From: Ignelater luminosus
Lineage: Eukaryota; Arthropoda; Insecta; Coleoptera; Elateridae
NCBI GenBank assembly: GCA_011009095.1
Contig: VTPC01091249.1
Location: 133,819-197,818 of the forward strand
DNA: 64,000 nt
Direction of reading: 5' to 3'
Below the pieces are notes generated by a model. That model did no database searches, was not told the origin of the DNA, and saw nothing but the letters and a program-made list of their open reading frames with translations. Positions 24,340-37,308 of this stretch are shown here, piece by piece (the stretch's first letter is position 1; each line of letters opens with the position of its first letter). Position numbers and translations under genes: made by a program.

Positions 24340-25881
24340 TTCATAACTTTTGACTCCGACGGTTACGCTACCTGGAAGTGAGTTCATTGTTTTTTTAATT
24401 TTTCTCTATCGAAATAATTTATATAGACAGAAGAACTTAATTAAAACCAGTACACATTCAATACTATATCTTGTAGTGTTTTAATGTTTTTCCAATTCTG
24501 TTACTTTTCTTACATCGGAGTTCAGATGCCATCTCATTCACCATATCTGAAGTATCTGGATCTGTAGACTATTAGTTAATGAACAATCAAATATACGATA
24601 CAGTATTTAAAAAAGCTATCTGTAGAAATATGACAATACACACCAACTATAGAGACATCTTTTCGTTTTCCTTCTGTTATACAAGAAATCTCTTATAATA
24701 CTTGTGAACATAAAGTTTCTGCAATAGAGACTGCTAATGATAAAATATAGCAAAGTATCCATTGAAAATACAAAAAAGAAGTGATAGTGAAAATTAAAAG
24801 AACAATGACTAAAAAAATATTTTCGCTATTGTTCTTGTTTCACTACAAAGATGACAGACCATGGACGCGAATTTCTCTACATAGAACGCCAATTTTGATT
24901 TGCACTTGTACATAAATAGGCTACAGTAAAACTTTCAAACACAAAATAATAACTAGGTATATGATTCAAAGCAAGTTCTTCAATGGGATCAAATTCAAGT
25001 ATGCGTTCCATCAAAAAAAATTCGTGGATATCGTCTATCTGTGAATCCGTCTAAATGTATGGCAATCTCGCAATTCATCTACATTTAGTTGGAATCGCCT
25101 CTATGATTTTTCACTGTGACTGAAAAGTAGCAGTTCAGCTTATCTAATCGCAAATATTTGGCTTGAAAGAAATAAAAGACTACATTTTAAGAAAATATCT
25201 AGCGCGAACCATGGATTATTTTAAATGAGCGAAAACATCGATAAACTGGCTTTAAACTATTTTCCAATGTAACCAACTCTTTTTCTTACCGTTTTCGAGA
25301 TTCTCGAATTTGGTCGCACTGTATACTATAAGCTATTATCATTACTGTTTCTCAAATTATTTCCAGTCGCAGAGGAAAAAATGCAACCGTTCATTCAAAG
25401 GGTCTGTTATTTCCGTGGGCGTCTGCTACTATGAGCAAGGGTGGGGGGGCGCTTCTCTCTTGTGGATCTCCCAAGTCATTTTTTGCATCAAGCATTTCAA
25501 AATCTGAAGACGTAAATGATTGGAAATTTACATCTGGCCCCCTCTCTGAAAAAAATTGAGCGGACGTCCATGATTATCTCTGATGATTATATTTATAATC
25601 ATTATATTATAAATGTTTTATAACGGTCTTTGACCTTTGTAATATTTAGGTTTCTCATTCTTGTTCTACGGATGTTTGCACGTCTTTACAACGGGATTTC
25701 GATCATATTCCAATTTTACACAATGGTTAGCATAGTTAGTTAGCAACGTTAGTAACTAACATTTTAAATTATATGAAAAATAATGGAAAATACCTACATC
25801 GTTTATATGATTTAATACACTGATTATTCCAATAATAATTGTTGTGCAGTAAACGTTACTAAAACAATTAGTATTATTATT
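24340..25881. other. Intergenic, no gene recognised
   Basis: A weak inverted similarity between about 24865 (ACCATGGACGCGAATTTC) and 25555 (GAGCGGACGTCCATGATT) may mark another old element. No conserved coding sequence was found before the dehydrogenase gene. Confidence 0.3.
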
Positions 25882-25923
25882 TTGATTACAAACCTAATAG
25901 AAATACCAGTTATCTTCGAAAAC

Positions 25924-27142
25924 ATGAGATTCTTTAGTGCCAAATGTGCTTCCACAGTTCGCTTAGATGGGAAAACAGCAGTAGTAACAGGTTCAAATAC
26001 TGGGATAGGAAAGATGACAGCATTAGACTTCTTTAAAAGAGGTGAGTACTATTTGTTTCTACTGAAATTTTAAAACAATCCAGATTTCAGAAATCTTAAC
26101 AATTATTTCAATAAAACTCTTATAAATAGGTATTTGGTTTAATAATAAAATAAGTGAAACTTCAAAATATATAGGCATTTTGTTTTAACTAGGTGCACGT
26201 GTTGTTATGGCATGTAGAAGTACCGATAAAGCGAATGCAGCGGCAGAAGATATAAGAAATCAATGTCAAGGCCAAACAAACACTGGAGAGATCATTATAA
26301 AAGAACTTGATCTTACAAGTTTAAATTCTGTTCGAAACTGTGCTAATGATATTCTACAAGCAGAAGAACGAATTGATCTACTAATTAATAATGCAGGAGT
26401 AATGGTATGTCCTGAAGGAAAAACTAAGGATGGTTTTGAAACTCAATTTGGAACAAATCATTTGGGTCATTTTCTGTTTACATTGTTGTTATTACCAAAG
26501 ATTATAAAAAGTACTCCTTCACGTATTGTTAATGTTTCTTCACAAGCCCATGCTCGTATGTATTATTTATTTAGTAATGATCAAAATAATCTTGATTAAT
26601 TAATTTTAGGTGGCAGAATGAATTTTGATGATTTGAATTTCGAAAAAAGACCCTACAGTGCTCTACAAGCGTATGCTCAAAGTAAACTTGCTAATATCTT
26701 GTTCACAAAGGAACTTGCATCTTGCATTACAGGTAAATTTGTGGTTATTATGCTAATAATATTGAATGTTGTTATTTTAAACTATAAATTTGCCTTAGAT
26801 GCTGGCATTGAAGGTGTAACAGTCTATAGTCTTCATCCTGGAGTTATTGCAACTGAATTGGGAAGGCATTTGGATGATACTTATTTTTGGGGTTCACGTT
26901 GGCTGGCAAGAATACTTTTTGGTATGTTTATGAAGACACCAGAGCAAGGAGCTCAGACTACAATTTACTGTGCTGTTGATGAACATGCAGGAAAAGAGAC
27001 AGGATTATATTATTCCGAATGCGAAGTTAAAGAACCAAGCCCAGAAGCAAAGAAAGAGGAAGATGCTAAAAAACTTTGGAATATCAGTTTGAAACTTGTC
27101 GGACTTGGTGAAAATTATAAAATATTTACACAAGAAAAATAA
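25924..27142 (+). CDS. Short-chain dehydrogenase, retinol dehydrogenase 11-14-like
   Basis: Four exons, join(25924..26041, 26193..26555, 26610..26732, 26799..27142), give 315 aa, the usual size of RDH11-14 proteins (about 316). Classical SDR signatures are all present: cofactor loop TGSNTGIG (about residue 25), ACRSTDK after strand 2 (NADP-preferring basic residue), LLINNAGVM, catalytic Ser in NVSSQAH, and active-site YAQSKLAN, then LHPGVI. These enzymes interconvert retinal-type aldehydes and alcohols on membranes. The N-terminus lacks an obvious membrane anchor. An in-frame ATG 42 bases upstream (25882) would add MITNLIEIPVIFEN; I chose the downstream ATG because RDH homologues begin close to it. 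Substrate cannot be read from sequence. Confidence 0.92.
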
Positions 27143-29423
27143 GTGCATTGAGAATATTGTTTATATATTTGTATATAATGGGTAACTGGAACAGTATTAT
27201 TTATTAAATTATATAAGAAATTACAATTGTATAATTGTTTCACTTTTAACAGATATTAAAGTTTATAATTATGTATGTAGTTTCTTTTTTTTTATAAAAA
27301 AAGATATAAGGACAATTATTTGAAATTACTAAAAAAAGAGTTTAAAAATAAGATTTTGTATATCCTTCCAAGATTTATTTGTCAAATTTAAAGTAACATA
27401 AATAAAGAGCAGTTGGAAGAAGATGATTTGTATAAAACAGCTTTTGTCATATTCTTATAGTCATAACTTTGTATTTTCTTATTACCCGTTACATGGTAAT
27501 AATAATGATAACAATAATAATAATAAAAGACATTATTGGGTTGTATTCTGCTTATGATTAAAATTTAAATAAAACGATATGATATAGCTTTAGCTGGTGT
27601 TAACAAGAAAAAGGATGATATTGGTTGCCATGGCAGTTAGAGAATTTTTAAATTTAATCACACGGACAGAGTGTGAATCCATTCTTATAACAAACTGCAT
27701 TTTTCGTAAAACTTAAGAGTTAAAGAAAAAGGCTAGCACAGCAAGCAATCTATTTTCTAACAATAAAAAATTGGGCGCATCCAATTTTAATTCTTCGAAG
27801 CACAACTGGCTTAAATCCATTCTTTTGTAGTCAATAACTAAAAATGAAGAAATAGGAAAATCAATATGATTTTGTGATATACTTTTATATTTGCTCTCGT
27901 CTATCTCGGTAAAAAATACATTGTCAATCTATTTTAGATTATGTAGTTCTGGTGCAACAGTGTTTTTAGTCTTTCTCGATTTTTTATTGAAGCACACAAT
28001 TAATGCATTATACTGTGGTTGAAGTGGTTAAAAATTTAAAATTAAAACGGATTTGAATGTACATGTACTCTGCGTGCGCACCTTTCTCGTGGTTGGCCAC
28101 ATTGGAAACAAGTCGAGGTTAATAGGTCATAGAAATGATAGAAACAGGTGGGTGGACTAAAGATGTTATGTACCTTGATGCACCTGGAGGTGTTAAAAAG
28201 TTTATTTTATTTTTTACTTTCTTTACTAGATAAGCAGTGGTGTATTGGAGGGGGGAACGCAGGAGAATGGCGTTTCCCTAGTTACCAATAAATACTAAAT
28301 ATTCTTTTAAAAATCTAATTATTTTTATATATAAAGCCTTTTTGTAATTATACAATTTTTAGTGCCCAAGTTACTACATAAAATTAGGAACTAATTTTTT
28401 ATTGTACTAGAAATAAGAAAGAAACATTTTCTGTTTGCAGCTTTGTCAAATTTGTGTCATATTTTAAGTATGAAAAGATTACAAAATCTAACCTGTAAAA
28501 GCATCAAAAAGTTTTCTTTTAGTAAATTTTACTTAAATTTGTGGCAGCTTTATTAAATAGACATATAAATTTCATTCAACAATGGATGGGGAAATATTTC
28601 TACCTTCCTTGGGAGTTTTAAAAATGTTAAATGAGAAATAGTTTTATAGGTTATTATACACAACATGTACACAACGGTAAAAAGTACAATACCAACTTAG
28701 AGGCTTCCAACAGTTTAGATTTAATTTTCCCCAGTTCTTGTCAAAGAATTTGATGCAAATAGGACATGTTCTAAAATATATCATAGGAAAAATTGGATGA
28801 CAAATAGGACACTTTTTACTATGACAAAAATTGGATGCAAATATGGTCAAATATCTTGTATGCAACGTTCATATATTTACTTAGTAATTTTATGTAGTAA
28901 TTTTGGCACTAAAAATTGTATAGTTATATAAACAGGCTTAAAGTAAAAATACTTCATAAAGTACATCTTATGGATAATACATAAACAAGAAAGAGAAGGA
29001 TATACCTATTACTTGGCTTCACTTTTATTATCATAGCCGTCTCTATTCCATTTCCACATACGTATTTCACTGATTTTACGCCACTTTTTAAATAAAGATA
29101 AAGCTTAAAAGTGTGAGAATAACTTAAACATTACTAACCTTAATTTACTTATAGTGACAATTATAAATTATATTTCTATTATCACTCGGCATGAAGTTTG
29201 TTTTTGCTCCAGATAAACATAAATACATACAATCTCTTTGTCTAACCAGTGTAACCAGTTTGCTTGTTTTTAATTTTTTTTATAACGTTGGTAGCGAGCT
29301 TAAATTTTGAATCCGCTAAACGTTAAAATTCTGTAGTGTATTAGTACGTAATATATTACTTTTATTTTATTTGTTACGACGTTTTGTGGGTGTCCTGTTC
29401 AGATTTTAGAAGTGATTTTAATA
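27143..29423. other. Intergenic, no gene recognised
   Basis: Contains an imperfect AAT-rich microsatellite near 27500-27530 and otherwise AT-rich sequence without conserved coding potential on either strand. The right end is the kinesin-5 promoter and 5' UTR region. Confidence 0.4.
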
Positions 29424-32400
29424 ATGTCTGCTAATCCCAAGCGAGATAAAGAAAAAACTCAACCAATACATGTTTTTATCAGACCAAGGTAAAGTTCTTT
29501 CTAACCCTAAATTTCTAATGAAGTTTAGAAGTTTTTGTTGTAACTATTTCATTACGATTTTATTACAATCTTGACCACGAATTCCGATTTTTAAATCTAT
29601 ACTTGACAGTTGGGCTGTTGGTAAAAATTATACATTTATTTGCTTTGTGAGAATTTAAAATAAATAATGTCGAATACCCTTCATGCCTCTGAAAATGATA
29701 ATTTATGGCAATAACAGTATTTCTAGCGTTTGTAGGCATAGAAATAGCAAGTTGAATTGAATGTTTGATTTTATAACTATATCAAGAATTTAAAGTTTTC
29801 ATTTATGCATTTATATAATTATATTTAATTTACAGACCATTAAATAAGCAGGAACATGAAACACGGTCATTGACATGCATCGATATTACAGGTCCTAAAG
29901 ATATAGCCATAAAACAACAATATGGTAAACGTTACACATTTGATAAAGTTTTTGATCCCTATGCCAAACAAATTGATGTTTACAAAACTGTTGTAAAACC
30001 ATTAATACCAGAGGTCATTGCTGGTTACAACTGTACTGTTTTTGCCTACGGGCAAACTGGCACAGGAAAAACACATACAATGGCTGGTGGGTCTGCATCA
30101 TCTGGTGTATCATGGCAAAATGTGAGTTTAATAACTTTTAAGACAGTTGAAAGTTGCTTACCATATTTTAATTGTTGTGCAATTATAGGACGAACAGGCA
30201 GGAATAATTCCTCGTGCTATGGCTCATCTGTTTGAAGAACTCTGTCTAATTCCGCAACAGTATACTGTTCGAGTATCTTATTTAGAATTGTACAATGAAG
30301 AATTGTTCGATTTATTGTGTGATAATGTAGAGAATAAAAACATTAGGTTATTTGAAGATCATAATCAGAAAGGTTCTGTTATTATTAATGGCATCTCAAC
30401 AGAAACTGTTTGTAATAAAAATGAAGTATATAATATATTGCAAAAAGGACAAGAGAAACGTCGCACAGCATCTACATTATTAAATGCTCAGTCAAGTCGT
30501 TCTCATACAGTTTTTATAATTATGGTACATACTTGTGAAACAACTTGTGAAGGTGAAGAATTAGTAAAGACTGGGAAATTAAATTTAGTTGATTTAGCTG
30601 GAAGCGAGAATATTAGTAGATCTGGAGCAGTTGATCGCAGAGCTCGTGAAGCTGGTAATATTAATCAATCTCTACTTACCCTTGGACGTGTCATTAAAGC
30701 ATTAGTTGAAAAATCTGCCCATATTCCCTATCGGTATGTATACTTTATATAACTAAATTTTAATTTCTGTTGAACTTATGAACTTTATAGAGAATCAAAG
30801 TTAACAAGAATTCTACAAGATAGTTTGGGAGGACGAACTAAAACATCTATTATTGCTACAATTTCCCCTGCATCATCTTGTTTGGAAGAAACATTGAGTA
30901 CTCTTGATTATGCCCACCGAGCTAAATATATAACTAATAGACCAGAGATTAATCAACGTGTTTCTCAAAAAGCTTGGAAAGCACAGTATGAAAAAGAGAT
31001 GGAACGATTACGAAAAGACTTACTTGCTGCACGCACAGGCTCTGGAATATATCTGGATCCAGAAAATTATCAGCAGCTACTTTCCGACAGTGAAGTATGT
31101 AAAGAAGAGTTATCAGAAAAATCTGCTTTTATTCGTGAATTAGAGGGACAAATAAAAAGTATGGAAGAAGAGAAGGAAATTAAAGAAGCCGAATGGAATG
31201 CAATAAGGCTTTCTTTTGAAGCTACCCAGAATGAGCTTCTTCTTTATAAGCAGATGCTTGAAAGAAATGACCAAGAAAGAAAAGAGCAAGAATATCTTGC
31301 TTCTTATTATAAAACGAAGGCCGATACACTCCATGGTCAAGCTCGGCATCTTTTAGATATAACTGATGCCACTGCACAAAACTTCCATCAAAAGTTGAGA
31401 ACGTTACGTGCAGTAAATAAAGAAAATAATAACTCTGTAAAGGACTTGAGTAAGAGAGTTGTAACAAAATGTCAGGAAATTAGTAACGACTTAATTAGTT
31501 TTATGATAAAAGTTAAAGATACTAGTGATAATTTGGATGGTGTAGTTCAAAGTTTGCAAAATAATCAGACAAAAGACTTGCAGAGAATAAAAGATTCTAG
31601 CAATCACATAGTTTTAGGAGTTTCAACATTTGTGAATAATTTATCCGATAATTTGGAAAGCGCAGCAAATCAGGATTATAATCGACAACAAAAATTTCTT
31701 CAAGATATTGAGAAAAAGGTATGTGCTACTATTTCTACTTTGCTTCTTACTGTTTTATTATGATTACCTACTTATAATGTATGTCGAAAAATTTAGCAAT
31801 GGTAAGAGATAGTTTGTTAGAGATTGTTTTTGTTATTTTTGTTTTTACAAAATAATCCATGACTTTCTAGATATTGAATTAATGAGAATTTTACAACTGA
31901 TCTTTGTTTTACAATGAAGATAGTCCATGTAGGCAATTTTATCTAATAATATTCTAAATGCCTACTTGTGCCATTCAGTTAATTTGGACCGCTTCAGAAT
32001 TAAACTTATGATATTGATGTCCAGTGATTGTTATCTAATCTTTTAAAGAGTAATTGTAGGCATATCATAGGTAGGAATGATAATACTATAATTGTACAAC
32101 ATTGTTAAATCGACTTCTTTGTTGGGAAAAATTTAATGAAATTGGAGAAAGATGATGTACTCAGAGAATTCTATGGTTAGACAGCATTAAAAATATCAGT
32201 ATCATTTGCTTAATGACAAGTTTATAAAAATTTGCGTTAGGGATTTGTCGTTTTTCAATGTGATTTTCCAAAAGTGTTGTTCTTTTGTTTTATTGAATTC
32301 TTTGTAACAAAAAAAAATCTTATTTTACAAAACATAAACAATTAGTACTGTAATTAACATTAGTGCACTACAATTTTTATGTAACAAAATTCAGTTACCA

Positions 32401-35400
32401 AAGCCTGACTAGTGACTCCAACCATTATTTAGTGGTAGCAATGCTAAAAGAAAAAATTGCTGTACAATGGAAGAGAATAGAGAGACATAGAAAGAAATTG
32501 ATTACAACAACCACATATGCAGAGGAAATACAAGGAAGAAATATTCAGAACCATGGAAAATGTCCAAGAGAACTATGGAAGATAATGAAACGTATAACCA
32601 TGAAAGCAGCAAAGAGCACAATTGCAGCAACAGCAGGCAAGAAATCCAAAAAATGGTATGATCAAGATCGTAAAAAAGCAACTAAAAAAAATTAATGGCT
32701 AGCATATCCCATACAGGAAAATCAAGAAGACTATGAAGATGAATAAACTAAAAAGAGAGAAACAAGATAAGTAGAAAACGGTGTAAAGAAGAAGGAAAAA
32801 TTTCAAATAAAAGCCAAAACAGACATTAAAAGCAAGAATGGAGAATGTATTACCAACAATTATTAGAAAATGGGGAAGAAAGAAATACAAAGTAATGAAA
32901 ATATAGAAGAAAAAAGAAAAAATAATGAAGAAATTGAGTGTATAATCGCCTAGCTAAAAAATGAAAAAGTAGCTGGTCCTGATAATAAAAAAAAAAATAA
33001 AATCAGGCCAACAATAGCAACTTGTTAGTGCCCAGCCACATAAGGCAAGGGTTGTGATCGATTATCTTCTTGCTGTGGGAATTACTGTTATGGTCTGACT
33101 TGAATACTGTTGAACACATATGGGACGAGCTTGGAAGACATGTTAGGAATTGATCACTGTTTTCTAACACTGGGAAAATTGTGAACGGCTCTTAAGAAGA
33201 AGGAGAGAATATCTCACAGGAATTCATTTAAAACCTGATAAGCTGTTACAAATGCAAGAGCAAGCAATTAGAGACTCGTTTGTTATTGGTTCTTGATGGT
33301 TTATCAGTTTTTTTTTGTTTTATTACTTTGTTTTAAAATTATGCTAAGTTATCATTATTTCTGTTTGTAATAAATAAATTAAATAATTGAGACAGATTTT
33401 CATAGTTTTAATTATGTATGGTACAACAGTTTTAAATTTAACTAAAAATATTGGGTTGGCTTTGGTTTTTTTGCCCTCCAGTGTATCTATATCTAAAGGG
33501 AGGAATAGACAGAACTGCACTAATTATTATTGAATTACCTTGGCAAATCAGATCTACAATAGATTGAAAAGACATATTGAAAAATAAATTGGAGGATATA
33601 GACAAAGATTTAAAATGAGACATAATGCAATATATGTGATCAAATATTTCTATTTATAGAGTTTAGAAAAGCTTTTGATATAATAAGATCAAAAGTTGAA
33701 GAAGCTCTGCAAGAACTATAATTAGGTCAATACAAATTATATTAGAAGGGAACATTGTTCAGGATTAACTTCTATGGGCATGACAGATGAGATGGCAAAG
33801 GGATATTTCATCTGTAAGGTACCATTAGTAAAAATGCAACTCAAATAATAGCATGTGCTGATGATATAGTACTCATAATAATAATAATAATGAGCAGGAA
33901 GCTGAGTTAGCTAGATGAAAAGTGGAATAAACGAAGCAGAAACTAAGTACATGATATTGGGAAACAATAATAACAGAAGAAGAAAGGCGTTAAAAATTGC
34001 AGAACATAATTTTGGAGAAATTGGGATATGTAGAAACAACAGCTTGTATGAAGAGATAGAAAAAAATGAAACAAGAGTGGTGCATTGTTGGCTTGAAATC
34101 CATTTTTCATTGTTACTGGTTGCCAACAATCAAAGATTTATCCCAATACAACGTTTCATTTCTGAGATATATATTTGCCAAAAAAGCAATAGATAATTAT
34201 TAGTGATGCCAAAATGATTTGAAAGTTGCTTCCCTTTTCAGTACCAACAACTAAGATCAATGTGACAACTCATTCCTGAGATATAGGACATTCAGTAAAA
34301 AAAACAAGAGATTTCAAATGATGGTAGCAAGGAAATTAATCACATTCAAGCTTCATGGTCGTCTGGGCTTATTTTTTATGATTCGATTTTCCAATATTTT
34401 TTTGCATTATATTAAATCCTATAATATTCTTTATATCAATAAATAATATTGGTTGTGCTAATGTACAGTAATTATAATAATAATTAGCCTACAGAATGTA
34501 AAATATGATTTTATTATTAAAAATAATTTCTTTACCATTTAACCTGCTGTCATAAAATTCAGGTGTTGAAAATGTTTTATCAGTTGTTATCCCTCCACTA
34601 TTTATAATTTTGGGTATCTTTTACCACAGTTTAATATTAACAACATTTGGAAGTTGATATCTAATAGTGAAATCAGTGAAAAGTTGTACTTTTTGATATT
34701 TTAGTATTAGTGATTATTTTTAAAAAATCTTGTTACAGCTACACGATGTGCAAGATATGTCCAAGTGGTTAGATGTTAAAGTTAATTTACAAGAAATGGA
34801 AAAACAAATGGTAACAAAAGTCGATGAAATAGAAGACCATTGCCATAATCAATCTGAAATAATCGAAGAATTAAAAGCATCTATTACAGTAAGGGTTTGT
34901 ATAAATAAAAAAAATTTAAACTAGTGATGACCTTTTCTATAGGATATGGAGAATGTGTTAAGCAAGATAAAGCAGTTGGTTGCACAATCTGCTGATAGAA
35001 ATGAAGCATGCACAACAGCTGCAACTGAAGTGAAAGAAACCATAAATAAGTTATCAGGGGTGTCAACTATAATGCAAGATAATGTAGATCACTTTACAAC
35101 TAAATTAAGGGAAAGCTCACAGATCCTTGAAAACTATAAAAATAAGGTGAAGTTTATGTGCAATGCAATCATGAGACAGTTTTTGAACTAATAAATCTGT
35201 TTGTGTGTTTTAGGATATTGCAACTAAAAAAGTGGTGCAAGAACTTAATATTTGTAGGATAACTTCTGAATCTACAAGCAACAATCTTGAAATTGAACCA
35301 AACCATCAACTAGCAGTACGTAGTTACTATTTTGTATTAATTTTATAATTGTGTATATAATTTTAAATTTGTAGACGCACATACGAAGTATTATTGGTGT

Positions 35401-35794
35401 AACAAATGACCATTTGAGTTCCAGTGAAGATATACTCTCAGAATATACTTCTTGTAACGATGAGATGAGATACCAATTATCTGAGCTTAGAAGTGCAGTG
35501 GAAAATGAGATTCTTACTGCTAAATTACAAGAATGTAGTGATGAATTATTTAACTTTACAAGCAATAACCTTAAAGATACCAGTCCTGCTGGTTCTACTC
35601 CTGCTCGTATACCATTTGAAAAAGAAAACTTGGCAGAACCAAGTCCTAAAGAGAGAATTCTCACACGATTTCGAAATATGACAGTATTGAAGGAGCAGAC
35701 CCCAAATAAAGTGCTAGACTTTAATGAAGAAGCTAATGATGGTATGCAAGAATTATCAGTATTGAAAGAAAGTGGACAAATTCTAAACGCCTAA
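29424..35794 (+). CDS. Klp61F: Kinesin-5 (Eg5/Klp61F/BimC mitotic motor)
   Basis: Eight exons, join(29424..29488, 29836..30121, 30189..30733, 30791..31718, 34739..34888, 34943..35146, 35214..35315, 35375..35794), phase-consistent, give 899 aa. The N-terminal motor (about 10-350) has the P-loop [11 protein letters not shown], switch I NAQSSRSH, switch II DLAGSE and the neck region after [11 protein letters not shown] long coiled-coil stalk follows, then the BimC box near residue 830 (GSTPARIPF...ERILTRFR), whose Thr-Pro is the Cdk1 site that targets the motor to spindles. Kinesin-5 tetramers slide antiparallel microtubules apart. The protein is about 150 residues shorter than the fly orthologue. 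The 3-kb intron 4 is full of LINE and Tc1 remains, and an exon could have been missed there, but none was readable. Confidence 0.94.
32430..34080 (+). pseudogene. Non-LTR retrotransposon (LINE) relic, interrupted by a Tc1-like fragment
   Basis: Across several frames with many stops, LINE-type landmarks appear in the right order: [14 protein letters not shown] (32655), a degenerate KAPGPDG motif as [11 protein letters not shown] (about 32955), FRKAFDII (about 33664), the reverse transcriptase core CADDIVLI (about 33853; normally YADD), and ETKYMILG (33940). The order and spacing match a single decayed element on the sense strand of kinesin-5, inside intron 4. The Tc1-like piece at 33020-33483 splits it. 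It is non-functional. Confidence 0.75.
33020..33483 (+). mobile_element. Tc1-like transposon, 5'-truncated, decayed
   Basis: Frames read [16 protein letters not shown] and, shifted, [16 protein letters not shown], the C-terminal catalytic part of a Tc1-family transposase. Stops and frameshifts disable it. The right end GCAAAAAAACC (reverse complement of the 33470s) with CACTGGAGGGC stops at 33483 before TA. No left inverted repeat was found, so the 5' part is missing. It sits inside the LINE relic and so arrived later. Confidence 0.75.
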
Positions 35795-35904
35795 ATATAA
35801 TTGTAATAATGTAATAACATAAATATAAAAAAATAGTTATTTGATTATAATACTTCTGTAGTAATAAAACTTCTATTATAATTTTTTTTTGTCAAAGTTC
35901 ATAA

Positions 35905-36362
35905 GCTTTATTATTAAATAAATAGCATTGGCTACTATAACCATTGACTAATTTTTACAGTTGTTTATTGCAAATTCTAAATATATCACACCAAATTTAT
36001 AATTCTTTTTAATTTTCTTATTTTTACATTTTCAATGTGATAAAGAAAATAAAAAAGAATTCTTCCAACTTGTTTTTTCTTTAATAGTAATGAACAATAA
36101 ACTATCTTATTTTATACTCGGATGATTGCAACACGAACCAGTAGGCATCTTCATTTAAAATAATAGTCGTTACATGTTCGTTAAATAATATACTGTTATG
36201 AAGTACAAGTTTTATAACTATAGAAGTGTTATAATCAAACAATTATTTTTTCAGTATGATAAAGAAAATAAATAAGAATTCTATATTTGATGTAATTTAG
36301 GTTTTTGCAATAAACAATTGTAAAAATTAGCCAGTGCTATTTATTTAATACGAAAACATTAT
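35905..36362. repeat. Inverted repeat downstream of kinesin-5
   Basis: A segment at about 35905-36055 (containing TGGCTACTATAA and TTTTTACAGTTGTTTATTGC) reappears inverted at about 36255-36362 (TGCAATAAACAATTGTAAAA ... GCTATTTATTTAATA). The arms exceed 100 bases with moderate divergence and are separated by about 200 bases. It may be a foldback MITE or a local inverted duplication. Confidence 0.55.
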
Positions 36363-36546
36363 GTAAAATTTTAAAATTTGATTAATCTGGTAATTATTCT
36401 TATTGTGCGTGTAATTTTAAGGTTTTCAATGTGTATATTTTAATGTTATTAATCATTTTAAATAAATTTATATTTATATTAATCAAAGGCAATGCTTACT
36501 GACTCATAATTTCTTTTTTGGCACAGAAAATAAACTTACAAAAGAA

Positions 36547-36594
36547 AATGATGACGCTTTTATTTTTGTCTATTTTTCATGATAAAGGACTGTT
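36547..36594. repeat. 48-base direct repeat, copy 1
   Basis: Shares TATTTTTCATGATAAAGGAC and flanks with 38451-38498, differing at only a few positions. The two copies bracket 1.86 kb that includes the decayed mariner. Confidence 0.7.
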
Positions 36595-37308
36595 ATTATT
36601 ATTACTTATTAATTGCCTTTATAAACGTATTTATTTAATGTAAACTTAGCGTTGCAAATGTATAAAAAATAATGAAAAGAATAAAAAATATTTTAAGTAT
36701 CAAAATGGGTAGTGATTCTTACTAATATAACTTCTAAAATGATCATTTCTTTAAGTAAAAGTATGAAACTTTTAGTTGGACAAAACAATCACAGGAAGGA
36801 TTTATTTACAGCTTATTAGTACTAAGCTATCAAGATGAAAATGAGAAGTACCAACCACTAACCAATGACGATAATCAGATCCCAAGTAAAGTAATAAATG
36901 TTTTTTACTGGTATGGATGCATGATTGTATACAGGCAATTCAATGTGACCCCAGCATCTGAAGCGATTTTAAGAGCCTGCACTATAATTGTATGTTTATT
37001 AAAAGAATTTTCAGTTTCGAGTTAGGCAGGTTAGGTTAGAAGCTGTTGTTGAACTAATGACTTAAAATTGCACTTAAGGTGCATCAAAAGCACAAAGAAT
37101 TAACAATTAATATTCATTTTAAATAACAACGTAATTCACATTGCAATACGCAGTAAACAACATGTAAATAAAACCAAACGCCTTCTCAATTTAGTTAACA
37201 TTTCTGCCACTAGAGGCATAATGCTTAGCTTGAATCACCTATGTGTACTGATATCATGTGTTTTTTTATCATGGCCTGCTGCATCATCCTTCTGTTTCAT
37301 TATAAATA

